Source: Bacillus thermozeamaize (GTDB taxonomy: Bacteria; Bacillota; Bacilli; ZCTH02-B2). From it: DNA of 37,755 nt. Shown piece after piece: positions 10,411-18,700 of the stretch. The first letter of the stretch is position 1; every line of letters begins with the position of its first letter. Below the pieces are notes generated by a model that saw only the letters and a program-made list of their open reading frames with translations, was not told the DNA's origin and did no database searches. The position numbers and the translations under genes are program-made. The DNA lies in NCBI GenBank assembly GCA_002159075.1, contig LZRT01000021.1, positions 1 to 37,755 on the forward strand, in the 5' to 3' direction.

Positions 10411-10450
10411 ACCTGAGGTCGCTTATCAAGGATACCTCAGGTTATTTTTT
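10411..10450 (+). terminator. Terminator of the hsd operon
   Basis: ACCTGAGGT at 10411-10419 is the exact reverse complement of ACCTCAGGT at 10434-10442, with a 14-nt loop and TATTTTTT following. It ends 34 nt before the next gene, which therefore needs its own promoter or read-through. Confidence 0.85.
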
Positions 10451-10484
10451 ACATATTAATAAGAATATTCAAGAGGTGTCGAAC

Positions 10485-11081
10485 TTGGAAAAAAGCAAGA
10501 AGGATATCATTGCATTTTTGTCGCTATTATTGATGATTGCCGCGTTATTTGCATTGTTTGTCTTCCTGCAGAAAGACACGGCTATCAACAACCTGGGGAG
10601 TTATATTGGGGACTTTGTACTGATATTGGTCTTGTTCTCTTTTTCTCTTTGGTATATCAATCGATTTTTGTTCAAGAAAAAGGGAAAGATTCTGTTTTCG
10701 GTGTTAATACTAACAAAAAAATATCATATGCTCATTGGATTTCTCGTTTGGTTGCTCATTTCGATCCATGGCTATTATTTTTTGTTTGTGAGTGACTTGA
10801 GATATAGCCCCGAGCATGCTGAACATATGTCGCATTCGATTCAAACAGGATTGGTAGCTTACATTCTACTAACCATGCTTGCCGTCGTTGGTGTGTTGCT
10901 CAAGAAGTTGCCAAACAAAACTAGGAAAAGAATCCACAGAATCACTGCCAATCTCCTTTTATTTATCATTTATTTGCATATCGGAGGCTGGTTAAAGCTG
11001 CTTTTGGCATTGCTGCTTCTGGGTCATTGGATTTTCCTGGGGATTTCAAGGATGGCTTCAAGACGGTTGCTGCACCCTTAG
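10485..11081 (+). CDS. Small integral membrane protein with bis-histidine, cytochrome-b-like pattern
   Basis: A 198-residue protein with about five to six hydrophobic helices. Two helices each carry a pair of histidines 14 residues apart: His81 and His95, and His151 and His165. That spacing and pairing is what binds two stacked b hemes in ferric-reductase-like and cytochrome b561-like domains. A His-rich loop (PEHAEHMSHS) joins the second and third of the main helices. No flavin or NAD domain is fused. The start is taken as TTG 10485, with AGAGGTG at 10472-10478; the frame extends further upstream but over the hsd terminator and metallopeptidase gene, so that extension is spurious. It is AT-richer than its neighbours. 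It could be a transmembrane electron carrier; the partner is not visible. Family assignment is inference from the histidine pattern. Confidence 0.6.
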   Translation: MEKSKKDIIAFLSLLLMIAALFALFVFLQKDTAINNLGSYIGDFVLILVLFSFSLWYINRFLFKKKGKILFSVLILTKKYHMLIGFLVWLLISIHGYYFLFVSDLRYSPEHAEHMSHSIQTGLVAYILLTMLAVVGVLLKKLPNKTRKRIHRITANLLLFIIYLHIGGWLKLLLALLLLGHWIFLGISRMASRRLLHP

Positions 11082-11199
11082 TAGCCCCTGTGCCGCTTCT
11101 GTCATAACCGGGTTGTTTGAACAAGGAAAAAGTAACCGGTTGATGAGGCCGTTTATGCGGATCGGGACAGAACGCTGAAGGATCGCATAGGACGTTCTC

Positions 11200-11703
11200 C
11201 TATCTTGCCTGTTTCAGATGAAGCAGTTCCGATTCCTGTTCCAGTTGACGGATGCCAAGGGCTTCCAGCACCTTTTCAAGGCGCTCGTTTTTCACTTTGA
11301 AGTAGGCCATGTCATACTGGATGCGTTGTACTTCTTTGGTGAGCGCATCCACTTTTTTGTCTAGATCTTCCTGCCGGCTGCGGATGGCACCTACGATCTG
11401 GATAAGTTGCTGGATATGCTCGCCGTGCCGATTTTGTTCCATTTCGATTCGGTTTACCCGATGTTCAAGGGTAGTTATCCGTTTCTCGAGTACATCAACT
11501 CGTTGCTCTAACGTATCCATACGTTGTTCCAATCGATCCATCCGGTGTTCCAGTGCATCCATTCGTTGCTCCAGCGCATCCATCCGTTGCTCGAGTGCAT
11601 CCATTCGTTGCTCCAATTTTTCCATCCGTTGTTCCAGCCGGTCAAAACGCTTGTCCATCCCGTTCAGCTTGTCGATGATCTGCAGCAACAATTGCTCTGA
11701 CAT
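11200..11703 (-). CDS. Coiled-coil protein with tandem heptad repeats, function unknown
   Basis: A 167-residue soluble protein, almost entirely predicted coiled coil. Residues 19-86 are nearly ten tandem heptads of the form RMDALEQ, with hydrophobic M/V/I and L at the a and d positions. A second, less regular helical stretch (about 87-150) ends in a short Leu/Glu-rich tail. There is no signal peptide or membrane segment. The ribosome binding site GGAGG on the minus strand lies 7 nt before the ATG at 11703. Similar short heptad proteins are scattered in Bacilli and have no assigned function. It is convergent with the heme-like membrane gene and divergent from addB, sharing an upstream region with the LexA-like box. 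Confidence 0.75.
   Translation of the reverse strand: MSEQLLLQIIDKLNGMDKRFDRLEQRMEKLEQRMDALEQRMDALEQRMDALEHRMDRLEQRMDTLEQRVDVLEKRITTLEHRVNRIEMEQNRHGEHIQQLIQIVGAIRSRQEDLDKKVDALTKEVQRIQYDMAYFKVKNERLEKVLEALGIRQLEQESELLHLKQAR
11443..11649 (-). repeat. 21-nt tandem repeat encoding coiled-coil heptads
   Basis: About ten tandem 21-nt units encode seven-residue repeats of the RMDALEQ type. The central units, roughly 11540-11610, are nearly identical at DNA level, while the outer ones have diverged. Copy number is likely to vary between strains by slippage. Confidence 0.85.
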
Positions 11704-11806
11704 GTTTCGTCCTCCATCACGTTTTCATCCTTTTCATCATAAACCATCCCATGCAAAAAGGGAACCGTTTATATTCAGATTTTTCAATGTGTTATATTTT
11801 CTTTTT

Positions 11807-11820
11807 CGAAAATATGTTCC
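11807..11820 (+). promoter_or_regulatory. LexA (SOS) box-like site between the coiled-coil gene and addB
   Basis: CGAAAATATGTTCC matches the Bacillus LexA/DinR consensus CGAACRNRYGTTYC at 13 of 14 positions; only the first C of the left half-site is changed. It lies ~27 bp upstream of the extended -10 of addB, so a bound repressor would cover the -35 region. It could equally act on the divergent coiled-coil gene. Confidence 0.5.
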
Positions 11821-11846
11821 CTGACCTCCATCTGTCAGGATCATAG

Positions 11847-11855
11847 TGTTAAAAT
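11847..11855 (+). promoter_or_regulatory. Extended -10 promoter for addBA-sbcDC
   Basis: TGTTAAAAT fits the TGnTAnAAT extended -10. No good -35 lies 17 bp upstream, which is usual for this type. The resulting leader before addB would be about 145 nt. Confidence 0.5.
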
Positions 11856-12006
11856 AAGTTTCGAGTGATTCTCTTCCTGGCGATGTGTGCAATCTGAGCC
11901 AAGGATTCAAGCCAAGTTTGGCCTACAACCTGGTCATGTGAAATTGTCTGGTCATGTTCCATCGGCATGTTGCAATCAGTCGGTTCAACCAAGGGAGGGA
12001 GCGGCC

Positions 12007-15000
12007 ATTTCTCTGCGGATGATTCTCGGCCGGTCGGGAAGCGGCAAGACCACCTTTTGCCTGGAGGAAATGATCCAAAAGCAGCAAGAGGATCCGCTGG
12101 GCCCGCCGGTCATCTATCTGGTGCCGGAGCAGATGACCTTCCAGTCGGAAATGAAGCTGATCCGGTCGAAGAGGCTTCAGGGCATGATCCGGCTGCAGAT
12201 TTACAGCTTCAGCCGCCTGGCCTGGAGGGTCTTGCAGGAGACAGGAGGGATCACCCGTCATCTCCTGAACCGGACAGGAATCCATATGTTGCTGCGGAAG
12301 ATTGTGGAGCACGAAAAGCAGCGACTGAGGCTGTTTTCCACGGCAGCCGATACGGGCGGATTTATTCAGCAGCTGGAAGAGATGACGGAGGAATTGCGGC
12401 GTTATGCGGTCACTCCGGAGATGCTCCGCGCGCGGCGTGAGGAACTGCTGGCGCGTGGAACGGTGCAGGCGCAGGAGGTGATCCTGGCGGACAAGCTGCA
12501 CGATCTCAGCCTGATCTTGGATCGTTTGCAAAAGCACTTGGAAGGCAAGTACCTGGACGGCGAGGACATGCTCCGCCTGCTGGCGGAAAGGGTGCCTTTT
12601 TCCGCTGAACTGCGCGGGGCGGAGGTGTACATAGACGGTTTTCACAGCTTCACTCCGCAGGAGATGGCGGTGGTGCGCAGCCTCCTGGCCACCGCCCGCC
12701 GGGTGACGGTCACGCTGACGCTGGACCGGGTGCCGGAGGAACTTCCTGATCCTTTGGCCCTTTTCTACATGACGGCCAGGACGTACCGGCAGTTGGAGCG
12801 GGCGGCGGAGGAGACCGGTTGCCTGATGGAGGAACCGGTGTGCCTCGCCGGGGGAAGGCGTTTTGCCAGTCCTGAGCTGGCCCACATCGAGCGGGTGTTT
12901 GAGGTGTACCCGTCGGTGCCGTTTGATGGCACGGCTGCGGAAATATCAGATGATGGGCAGGGCCTGGATGGCGAACATGTTTTAGCCGGTCAACAGGATT
13001 TGTCCGGCGAACAGAATGCGCATGATGGGCAGGTTTCAGGTATTGTCCCGGATGCGGTGCAATTGCTTCCCGCCGTCAACCGCCGGGCGGAAGTAGAGGG
13101 AGTGGCGAGGGAGATCCTGCACCTGGTTCGCGATCAGGGTTACCGCTTCCGGGACGTGGCCATCATGGTGCGCAACAGCCAGGATTACCACGACTTGATC
13201 GAAACCATTTTTGAGGATTACGGGATTCCCGTCTTCATGGACCAGAAGCGGTCGATGTTGAACCATCCCTTGATCGAATTGCTCCGTTCCGCTCTGGAAG
13301 TGGTCCATGCCAACTGGCGCTATGAGGCGGTTTTCCGTTGCCTGAAGACGGAGTTGCTGTTCCCGGCAGGCTGTATAGCCGGCGAAAAGCGAGCGGCGTT
13401 GCGCGATGAGGTGGACCGGCTGGAGAATTATGTGCTGGCGCACGGGATTCAGGGCGGGCGCTGGTTTCAGCAGGCGTCGTGGCGTCTCCGCGGGCAGGCA
13501 GCGGAAGCGCCGGAGGCAGCCGAACAAGAACTTGAGGACAAACGGATACGTCAGCATCAAGGTTCTGTCCAAACACATGGGGAGGACGGACAGGAGGAGG
13601 CCTTCAACGGCCTGCGCCGGCTTCTCATCACCCCGCTGCGCCGCCTCCAGACTTGCCTGGAAAGGGCTTCAACCGTCCGTGAAAAGTGCGCACAGATCTA
13701 CCTCTTTTTGGAAGAGCAAGAGATTCCGCGCAAAATCGAGCGGCTGCGGGATGAGGCGTTGGCAGCCGGGGAGCTGGAGCGGGCGCGTGAGCACGAGCAG
13801 GTCTGGGGTGCCGTGGTGGAGCTGTTGGAGCAGATGGTGGAAATCCTGGGGGATGAGCCCCTCTCCCTGGATCTGTTCCGCAAGCTGCTGGAGACCGGTC
13901 TCGAGAGCATGCAGTTCGCCCTCGTCCCGCCGGCGCTGGATCAGGTGCTGGTGGCTCAGATGGAGCGCTCGCGTGTCTCCGATGTGAAATGCGTCTTTAT
14001 TCTCGGCGCCAACGAGGGCGTGATTCCGGCCCGGCCCAAAGAGGACGGCATGCTTTCCGAGGAGGAGCGGGAATGGCTGCAGCAGCGGGGCGTGGAGCTG
14101 GCTCCGGGGAGCCGGCAGCAATTGTTGGATGAACAGTTCCTCATCTACATGGCGCTGACCCGGCCGGCGGAACGTCTGGTCGTCTCCTATCCCCTGGCGG
14201 ATGAGGAAGGGGGCACCCTCCTGCCATCCGTTTTGGTGCGCCGGATGAAAGAGTGGCTGCCGCATCTTCAGGAGCGGTTGCTTGTGAGTGCGCCACACGA
14301 AGCGCCGGCGGAGAATCAACTGGATTTTGTCGCCCATCCGGGCCCCACCCTTTCCTATTTGACTTCCCGCCTGCAGGAGTGGCGCCGGGGGTATCCTGTG
14401 GAGACGCTGTGGTGGGATGTGTACAACTGGGCGATCCTCCACCCCGAGTGGTCCACGCGGGCCCGCCGTCTCCTGGCCAGTCTCTTCTACCGGAATGAGG
14501 CGCGTCCGTTGGCACGGGAGCAAAGTCTCGCCCTGTACGGAAGCCGCCTCAGGCTGAGCGTCTCGCGGATGGAGCGGTTCCAGTCCTGTCCGTTCATGCA
14601 CTTTGCCGCCTACGGCCTGCGGCTGAAGGAGCGCCCGCTGTTCCGTCTCGAAGCGCCGGACATCGGCCAGTTGTTTCACGCGGCGCTGAAGCAGATCACC
14701 GAACGGTTGCGGGCGGAAGGGATGGACTGGCACGAACTGACGCGCGCGCAATGTGAAAGCCTGGCGCGGGAGGCGGTGGACCAGCTGGCGCCTGAAATCG
14801 GCCGCGAGATTCTCCTCAGTTCCAACCGTTATCACTACATGAAGCGGAAGCTGGCGCGGACGGTCGGCCAGGCTGCGATCATCCTCAGCGAACACGCGCG
14901 GGCGAGCGGCTTTTCACCCGTCGGCCTGGAAGTGGGGTTTGGCCCCGGCGAGAGCCTGCCGCCACTTCGCTTCACCTTGCCGGACGGGATGACGCTGGAG

Positions 15001-15744
15001 CTGGTCGGCAGGATCGACCGGGTGGACAAGGCGGTTGGAGAGCAGGGGCTGTTGCTCAGGATCATCGATTACAAATCGGGCCGCCAGGAGTTGCGGCTGG
15101 ACGAGCTGTACCACGGGCTGGCCTGGCAAATGCTAGTCTATTTGGATGTGGTGCTTACCTATGCCCCAGACTGGCTGGGCAGCGAGGCGCAACCGGCGGG
15201 TGTCCTCTACTTCCACGTGCACCAGCCGCTGATCCGGGCGACCCGTGAGCTGTCGGCAGAAGAATTGGAGGCGGAGCTGCTCAAGCAGTTCCGGATGAAG
15301 GGGCTGCTCCTGGCCGATCCGTCGGTCATCCGGCTGATGGATCAGACGCTGGAGACGGGCACCTCCCGGATCATTCCCGCAGGCATCAAAAAGGACGGCA
15401 CCTTTTACAGCCATTCCTCCGTGATTTCGCGGGAAGACTTTGGCCATTTGCGCCGCTTTGTGCGCACGGAGATCAGCCGCATCGGCGAGCGGCTGCTTTC
15501 CGGGGAAAACGGCATCCAGCCCTTCCGGCTGCGGGAGAAGACGGCCTGTACCTTCTGCCCGTACCGGCCCGTCTGCCAGTTTGACCCGACCCTGGACGGC
15601 AATGCCTACCGGGTGCTGAAAGGGGAAAAGGCGGAGCAGATCTTGGCCCGGATTCGGGCATACGAAGCGCAAGCAGGAGGTGGACGCGATGGGGAGCGCG
15701 ATGATGCGCTGGCCGAAGCCGCCGGAAAGCCACTGGACGGATGA
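12007..15744 (+). CDS. addB: ATP-dependent helicase/deoxyribonuclease subunit B
   Basis: A 1245-residue partner of AddA in the Bacillota counterpart of RecBCD, which resects double-strand ends and loads recombination. The pseudo-helicase Walker A GRSGSGKT is at residues 8-15. The C-terminal nuclease carries DYK at 1021-1023. The iron-sulfur staple is intact: Cys861, then Cys1181, Cys1184 and Cys1190. The best start is AUU at 12007: GGGAGGG at 11993-11999 sits 7 nt upstream, and the text from there (I-SLRMILGRSGSGKT) matches the usual MSLR-type AddB beginning. ATG 12019 is 19 nt from the site and would remove the first beta strand; ATG-type starts further upstream give nonconserved residues. 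Two hydrophilic low-complexity insertions are present near residues 310-350 and 500-525. addA overlaps its 3' end by 56 nt. Confidence 0.95.
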   Translation: MSLRMILGRSGSGKTTFCLEEMIQKQQEDPLGPPVIYLVPEQMTFQSEMKLIRSKRLQGMIRLQIYSFSRLAWRVLQETGGITRHLLNRTGIHMLLRKIVEHEKQRLRLFSTAADTGGFIQQLEEMTEELRRYAVTPEMLRARREELLARGTVQAQEVILADKLHDLSLILDRLQKHLEGKYLDGEDMLRLLAERVPFSAELRGAEVYIDGFHSFTPQEMAVVRSLLATARRVTVTLTLDRVPEELPDPLALFYMTARTYRQLERAAEETGCLMEEPVCLAGGRRFASPELAHIERVFEVYPSVPFDGTAAEISDDGQGLDGEHVLAGQQDLSGEQNAHDGQVSGIVPDAVQLLPAVNRRAEVEGVAREILHLVRDQGYRFRDVAIMVRNSQDYHDLIETIFEDYGIPVFMDQKRSMLNHPLIELLRSALEVVHANWRYEAVFRCLKTELLFPAGCIAGEKRAALRDEVDRLENYVLAHGIQGGRWFQQASWRLRGQAAEAPEAAEQELEDKRIRQHQGSVQTHGEDGQEEAFNGLRRLLITPLRRLQTCLERASTVREKCAQIYLFLEEQEIPRKIERLRDEALAAGELERAREHEQVWGAVVELLEQMVEILGDEPLSLDLFRKLLETGLESMQFALVPPALDQVLVAQMERSRVSDVKCVFILGANEGVIPARPKEDGMLSEEEREWLQQRGVELAPGSRQQLLDEQFLIYMALTRPAERLVVSYPLADEEGGTLLPSVLVRRMKEWLPHLQERLLVSAPHEAPAENQLDFVAHPGPTLSYLTSRLQEWRRGYPVETLWWDVYNWAILHPEWSTRARRLLASLFYRNEARPLAREQSLALYGSRLRLSVSRMERFQSCPFMHFAAYGLRLKERPLFRLEAPDIGQLFHAALKQITERLRAEGMDWHELTRAQCESLAREAVDQLAPEIGREILLSSNRYHYMKRKLARTVGQAAIILSEHARASGFSPVGLEVGFGPGESLPPLRFTLPDGMTLELVGRIDRVDKAVGEQGLLLRIIDYKSGRQELRLDELYHGLAWQMLVYLDVVLTYAPDWLGSEAQPAGVLYFHVHQPLIRATRELSAEELEAELLKQFRMKGLLLADPSVIRLMDQTLETGTSRIIPAGIKKDGTFYSHSSVISREDFGHLRRFVRTEISRIGERLLSGENGIQPFRLREKTACTFCPYRPVCQFDPTLDGNAYRVLKGEKAEQILARIRAYEAQAGGGRDGERDDALAEAAGKPLDG

Positions 15745-18700
15745 GCAATGGGAGGCGATTGCCGCCACAGGCAACAACATCCTGGTGGCGGCCGCTGCCG
15801 GCAGCGGCAAGACGGCGGTCCTGGTGGAGCGGATTATCCGGAAAATCACTGACCCCAATGAGCCGGTGGATGTGGATCGCTTGCTCATCGTCACGTTTAC
15901 CCATGCGGCCGCCGGGGAGATGCGGCAGCGGATTGGCGAGGCGCTGGCCCGGGAACTGGAGAAGCGGCCGGAATCCCGCCACCTTCGCCGCCAGCTGACG
16001 CTGTTGAACCGGGCGATGATCGCCACCCTCCATTCGTTTTGCATGTCGGTGGTGCGCAAGTACTATTACCGGCTGGATTTGGACCCCAACTTCCGGATCG
16101 CGGATGAGGTGGAAAGCGAACTGTTGCAGGAGGAAGTGCTGGAGACGCTGTTTGAAGATGAGTACAGCCGGGAGGACAACGCCGCATTTTTCGATCTGGT
16201 CGATCGCTACGGTTCGGACCGCAGCGATGTGAATGTGCAGCGGCTGGTCCGCCGCCTCTACGATTTCTCCCGCTCTCATCCTTCACCGGATGCCTGGCTT
16301 GACCAGATGGCTGCCAGGTACGAGGTGCCGGAGGGGCGGGCGCTGGATGAACTGCCTTGGACGGCGGAGCTCATCCGCGAGGTGAGGCGGGAGCTGGACG
16401 GGTGCCGGCGGTTGCTGGCACAGGCGCTGGATCTCAGCCGGGAGCCGGGAGGCCCGTCCGCCTACGCCGGGACGCTGGAGGAGGATTTGCTCCAGATCGA
16501 CGCTTTGCTGGCGCGACAGAGCTGGGAGGAGCTGCATGCCGGTTTTCAGGCGTTGCGTTTCGGCACCCTGCCAAGGGTCCGGCAGGAAGAGGCGCGGGAG
16601 GAGCTGAAGGAACGGGTGAAGCAGTTGCGCCAGCAGGTGAAGGGGAGGCTGCAGGAGATGGGCGAGCTGCTGTTCAGCCGCCCGCCGGCCGCCTTGTTGC
16701 GGGATTTGCGCGAGCTGGCGCCGGTGATGCGTACCCTGGTGCAGCTGGTGCAGAAGTTCGGGCAGCGTTACTGGGAGGCGAAAAAGGCGAAGGGACTGCT
16801 CGACTTCAGCGATCTGGAACACCTCTGCCTGCAGGTGTTGACCGGCGAGGGCTCCGCGCCGGGGCAACGGGTCCCTTCCGAGGCGGCGCAGCAGTACCAG
16901 GAGCAATTTGTCGAGGTGCTGGTGGACGAGTATCAGGACACGAACCTGGTGCAGGAGGCCATCCTCCGGCTGGTGACGCGCGGAAACAACCTGTTCATGG
17001 TCGGCGATGTGAAACAGAGCATTTACCGTTTCCGGCTGGCGGAACCCGGACTCTTTCTGGAGAAGTACAAATCGTTCACCCGGACCGGCGAAGGCGGGGG
17101 GTTGAGGATCGATCTCTCGCGCAATTTCCGCAGCCGTTCGCCCGTGCTGGCCGCCACCAATTTCGTCTTCCGGCAGCTCATGGATGAACAGGTGGGTGAG
17201 GTGCGTTACGATGAAGCGGCCGAGCTGAAACCCGGGGCCGTCTATCCCGATGCGGAAGGAACCGAGGTGGAGCTGGTGGTGATTGACCGCGGCCGGCAGG
17301 AGAAAGAGGAGGATGCCGGCGGCACGGAATCCAGCCATGCGGACAGAAGGATGCAAAGTGAGGGCCAGGCGGCGCCCGGCATGGAGGAAGAGGAGGAGCT
17401 GGAGACCGCCCAGTTGGAGGCGCGCTGGATGGCCCGGCAGATTCAGGCGCTCATCCAAAAGCCTTATCTGATCTATGACAAGGATCGGCGCGCCATGCGT
17501 CCCGTCACCTACCGGGATATTGTCATCCTGCTCCGTTCGATGCCCTGGGCCCCGGTCATCATGGAGGAGCTGAAGGCGCATGGCATCCCGGTGTATGCCG
17601 AGCTGTCCGGCGGGTACTTTGAAGCGGTGGAAGTGGCCACCATGCTTTCCCTGCTGAAAGTGATCGACAACCCCGATCAGGACATCCCCCTGGCGGCGGT
17701 GCTCCGTTCGCCCATCGTGGGCCTGCGGGAAGACGAGCTGGCCGCTATCCGCCTGCAGAAGCCGGGAGGCAGTTTCTGGGAGGCGGTGAAAGCGGCGTGC
17801 CGTTCCCTGGAGGATGAGGGGTTGCGGGAGAAAGTGGTTCGCTTCTGCCGGCAGCTGGAGCGCTGGCGCGCCCGCGCCCGGCAGGGGGCCCTTTCCGAGC
17901 TGATCTGGCAGATTTACCGGGAGACCGGGTATCTTGACTTTGTCGGCGGGATGCCGGGCGGCAAGCAGCGGCAGGCCAACCTGCGGGCGCTTTACGACCG
18001 GGCCCGGGCGTACGAATCCACCTCTTTCCGCGGCCTCTTCCGCTTCTTGCGGTTTGTCGAGCGGATGCAGGAGCGGGGGGATGACCTGGGAGTGGCACGG
18101 GCGCTGGGAGAGCAGGAAGACGTGGTCCGGCTGATGACCATCCACAAGAGCAAGGGACTGGAGTTTCCCGTCGTCTTTGTGGGCAGTCTGGGCAAATCGT
18201 TCAACCTGCAGGATCTGGGAGGCAATCTGTTGCTCCACAAGGACTTAGGCATCGGCAGCCGCCTGATTGACCCCATCCGCCGGCTCAGCATTCCCACGCT
18301 TCCCTGGCTGGCCATCGGCAAGCGACTGCAGCTGGAGTCGGCGGCGGAGGAAATGCGCATCCTCTATGTGGCCATGACGCGGGCGCGGGAGAAACTCTAT
18401 CTGGTCGGGACGGTGCGGGACGGGCAGAAGGCCAGGGAGAAGTGGTCAGAGACGCTTTCGGAAGAAGGCTGGCTTCTGCTGGAAACGGCCCGCGCCCGTG
18501 CCCGCTCCTTTCTCGACTGGCTGGGACCGGCCATCGCCCGCCACCGCCAGGGTACGCCGCTGCGCAGCGGAGAGCCGGCGGACCCGGCTGTTGCAAATGC
18601 CGCGGTGGCGGCTGTCTCAAATCCTGAGGTGGTGGCCGTTTCCCATCCCGAGGTGGCCGCTGATCCTGCCTCATGGAAGGTTCGTGTGATCCCCGAAGAG

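Noticed and set aside
10086..10484. N-terminal extension of the bis-His membrane protein
   Set aside because: It runs over the metallopeptidase gene in another frame and over the hsd terminator.
11187..11203. ATAGGA-CGTTC-TCCTAT hairpin at the 3' end of the coiled-coil gene
   Set aside because: It overlaps the stop codon and has no T tract on the minus strand, so I do not call it a terminator.
11309..11824. Plus-strand open frame opposite the coiled-coil gene, rich in Ser, Cys and Arg
   Set aside because: It is the antisense shadow of a 21-nt tandem repeat; it has no ribosome binding site and no recognisable domain, and the minus-strand frame is clearly the structured one.
11887..12006. N-terminal extension of AddB
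   Set aside because: The extra residues do not resemble the family, and the best ribosome binding site lies directly before 12007.
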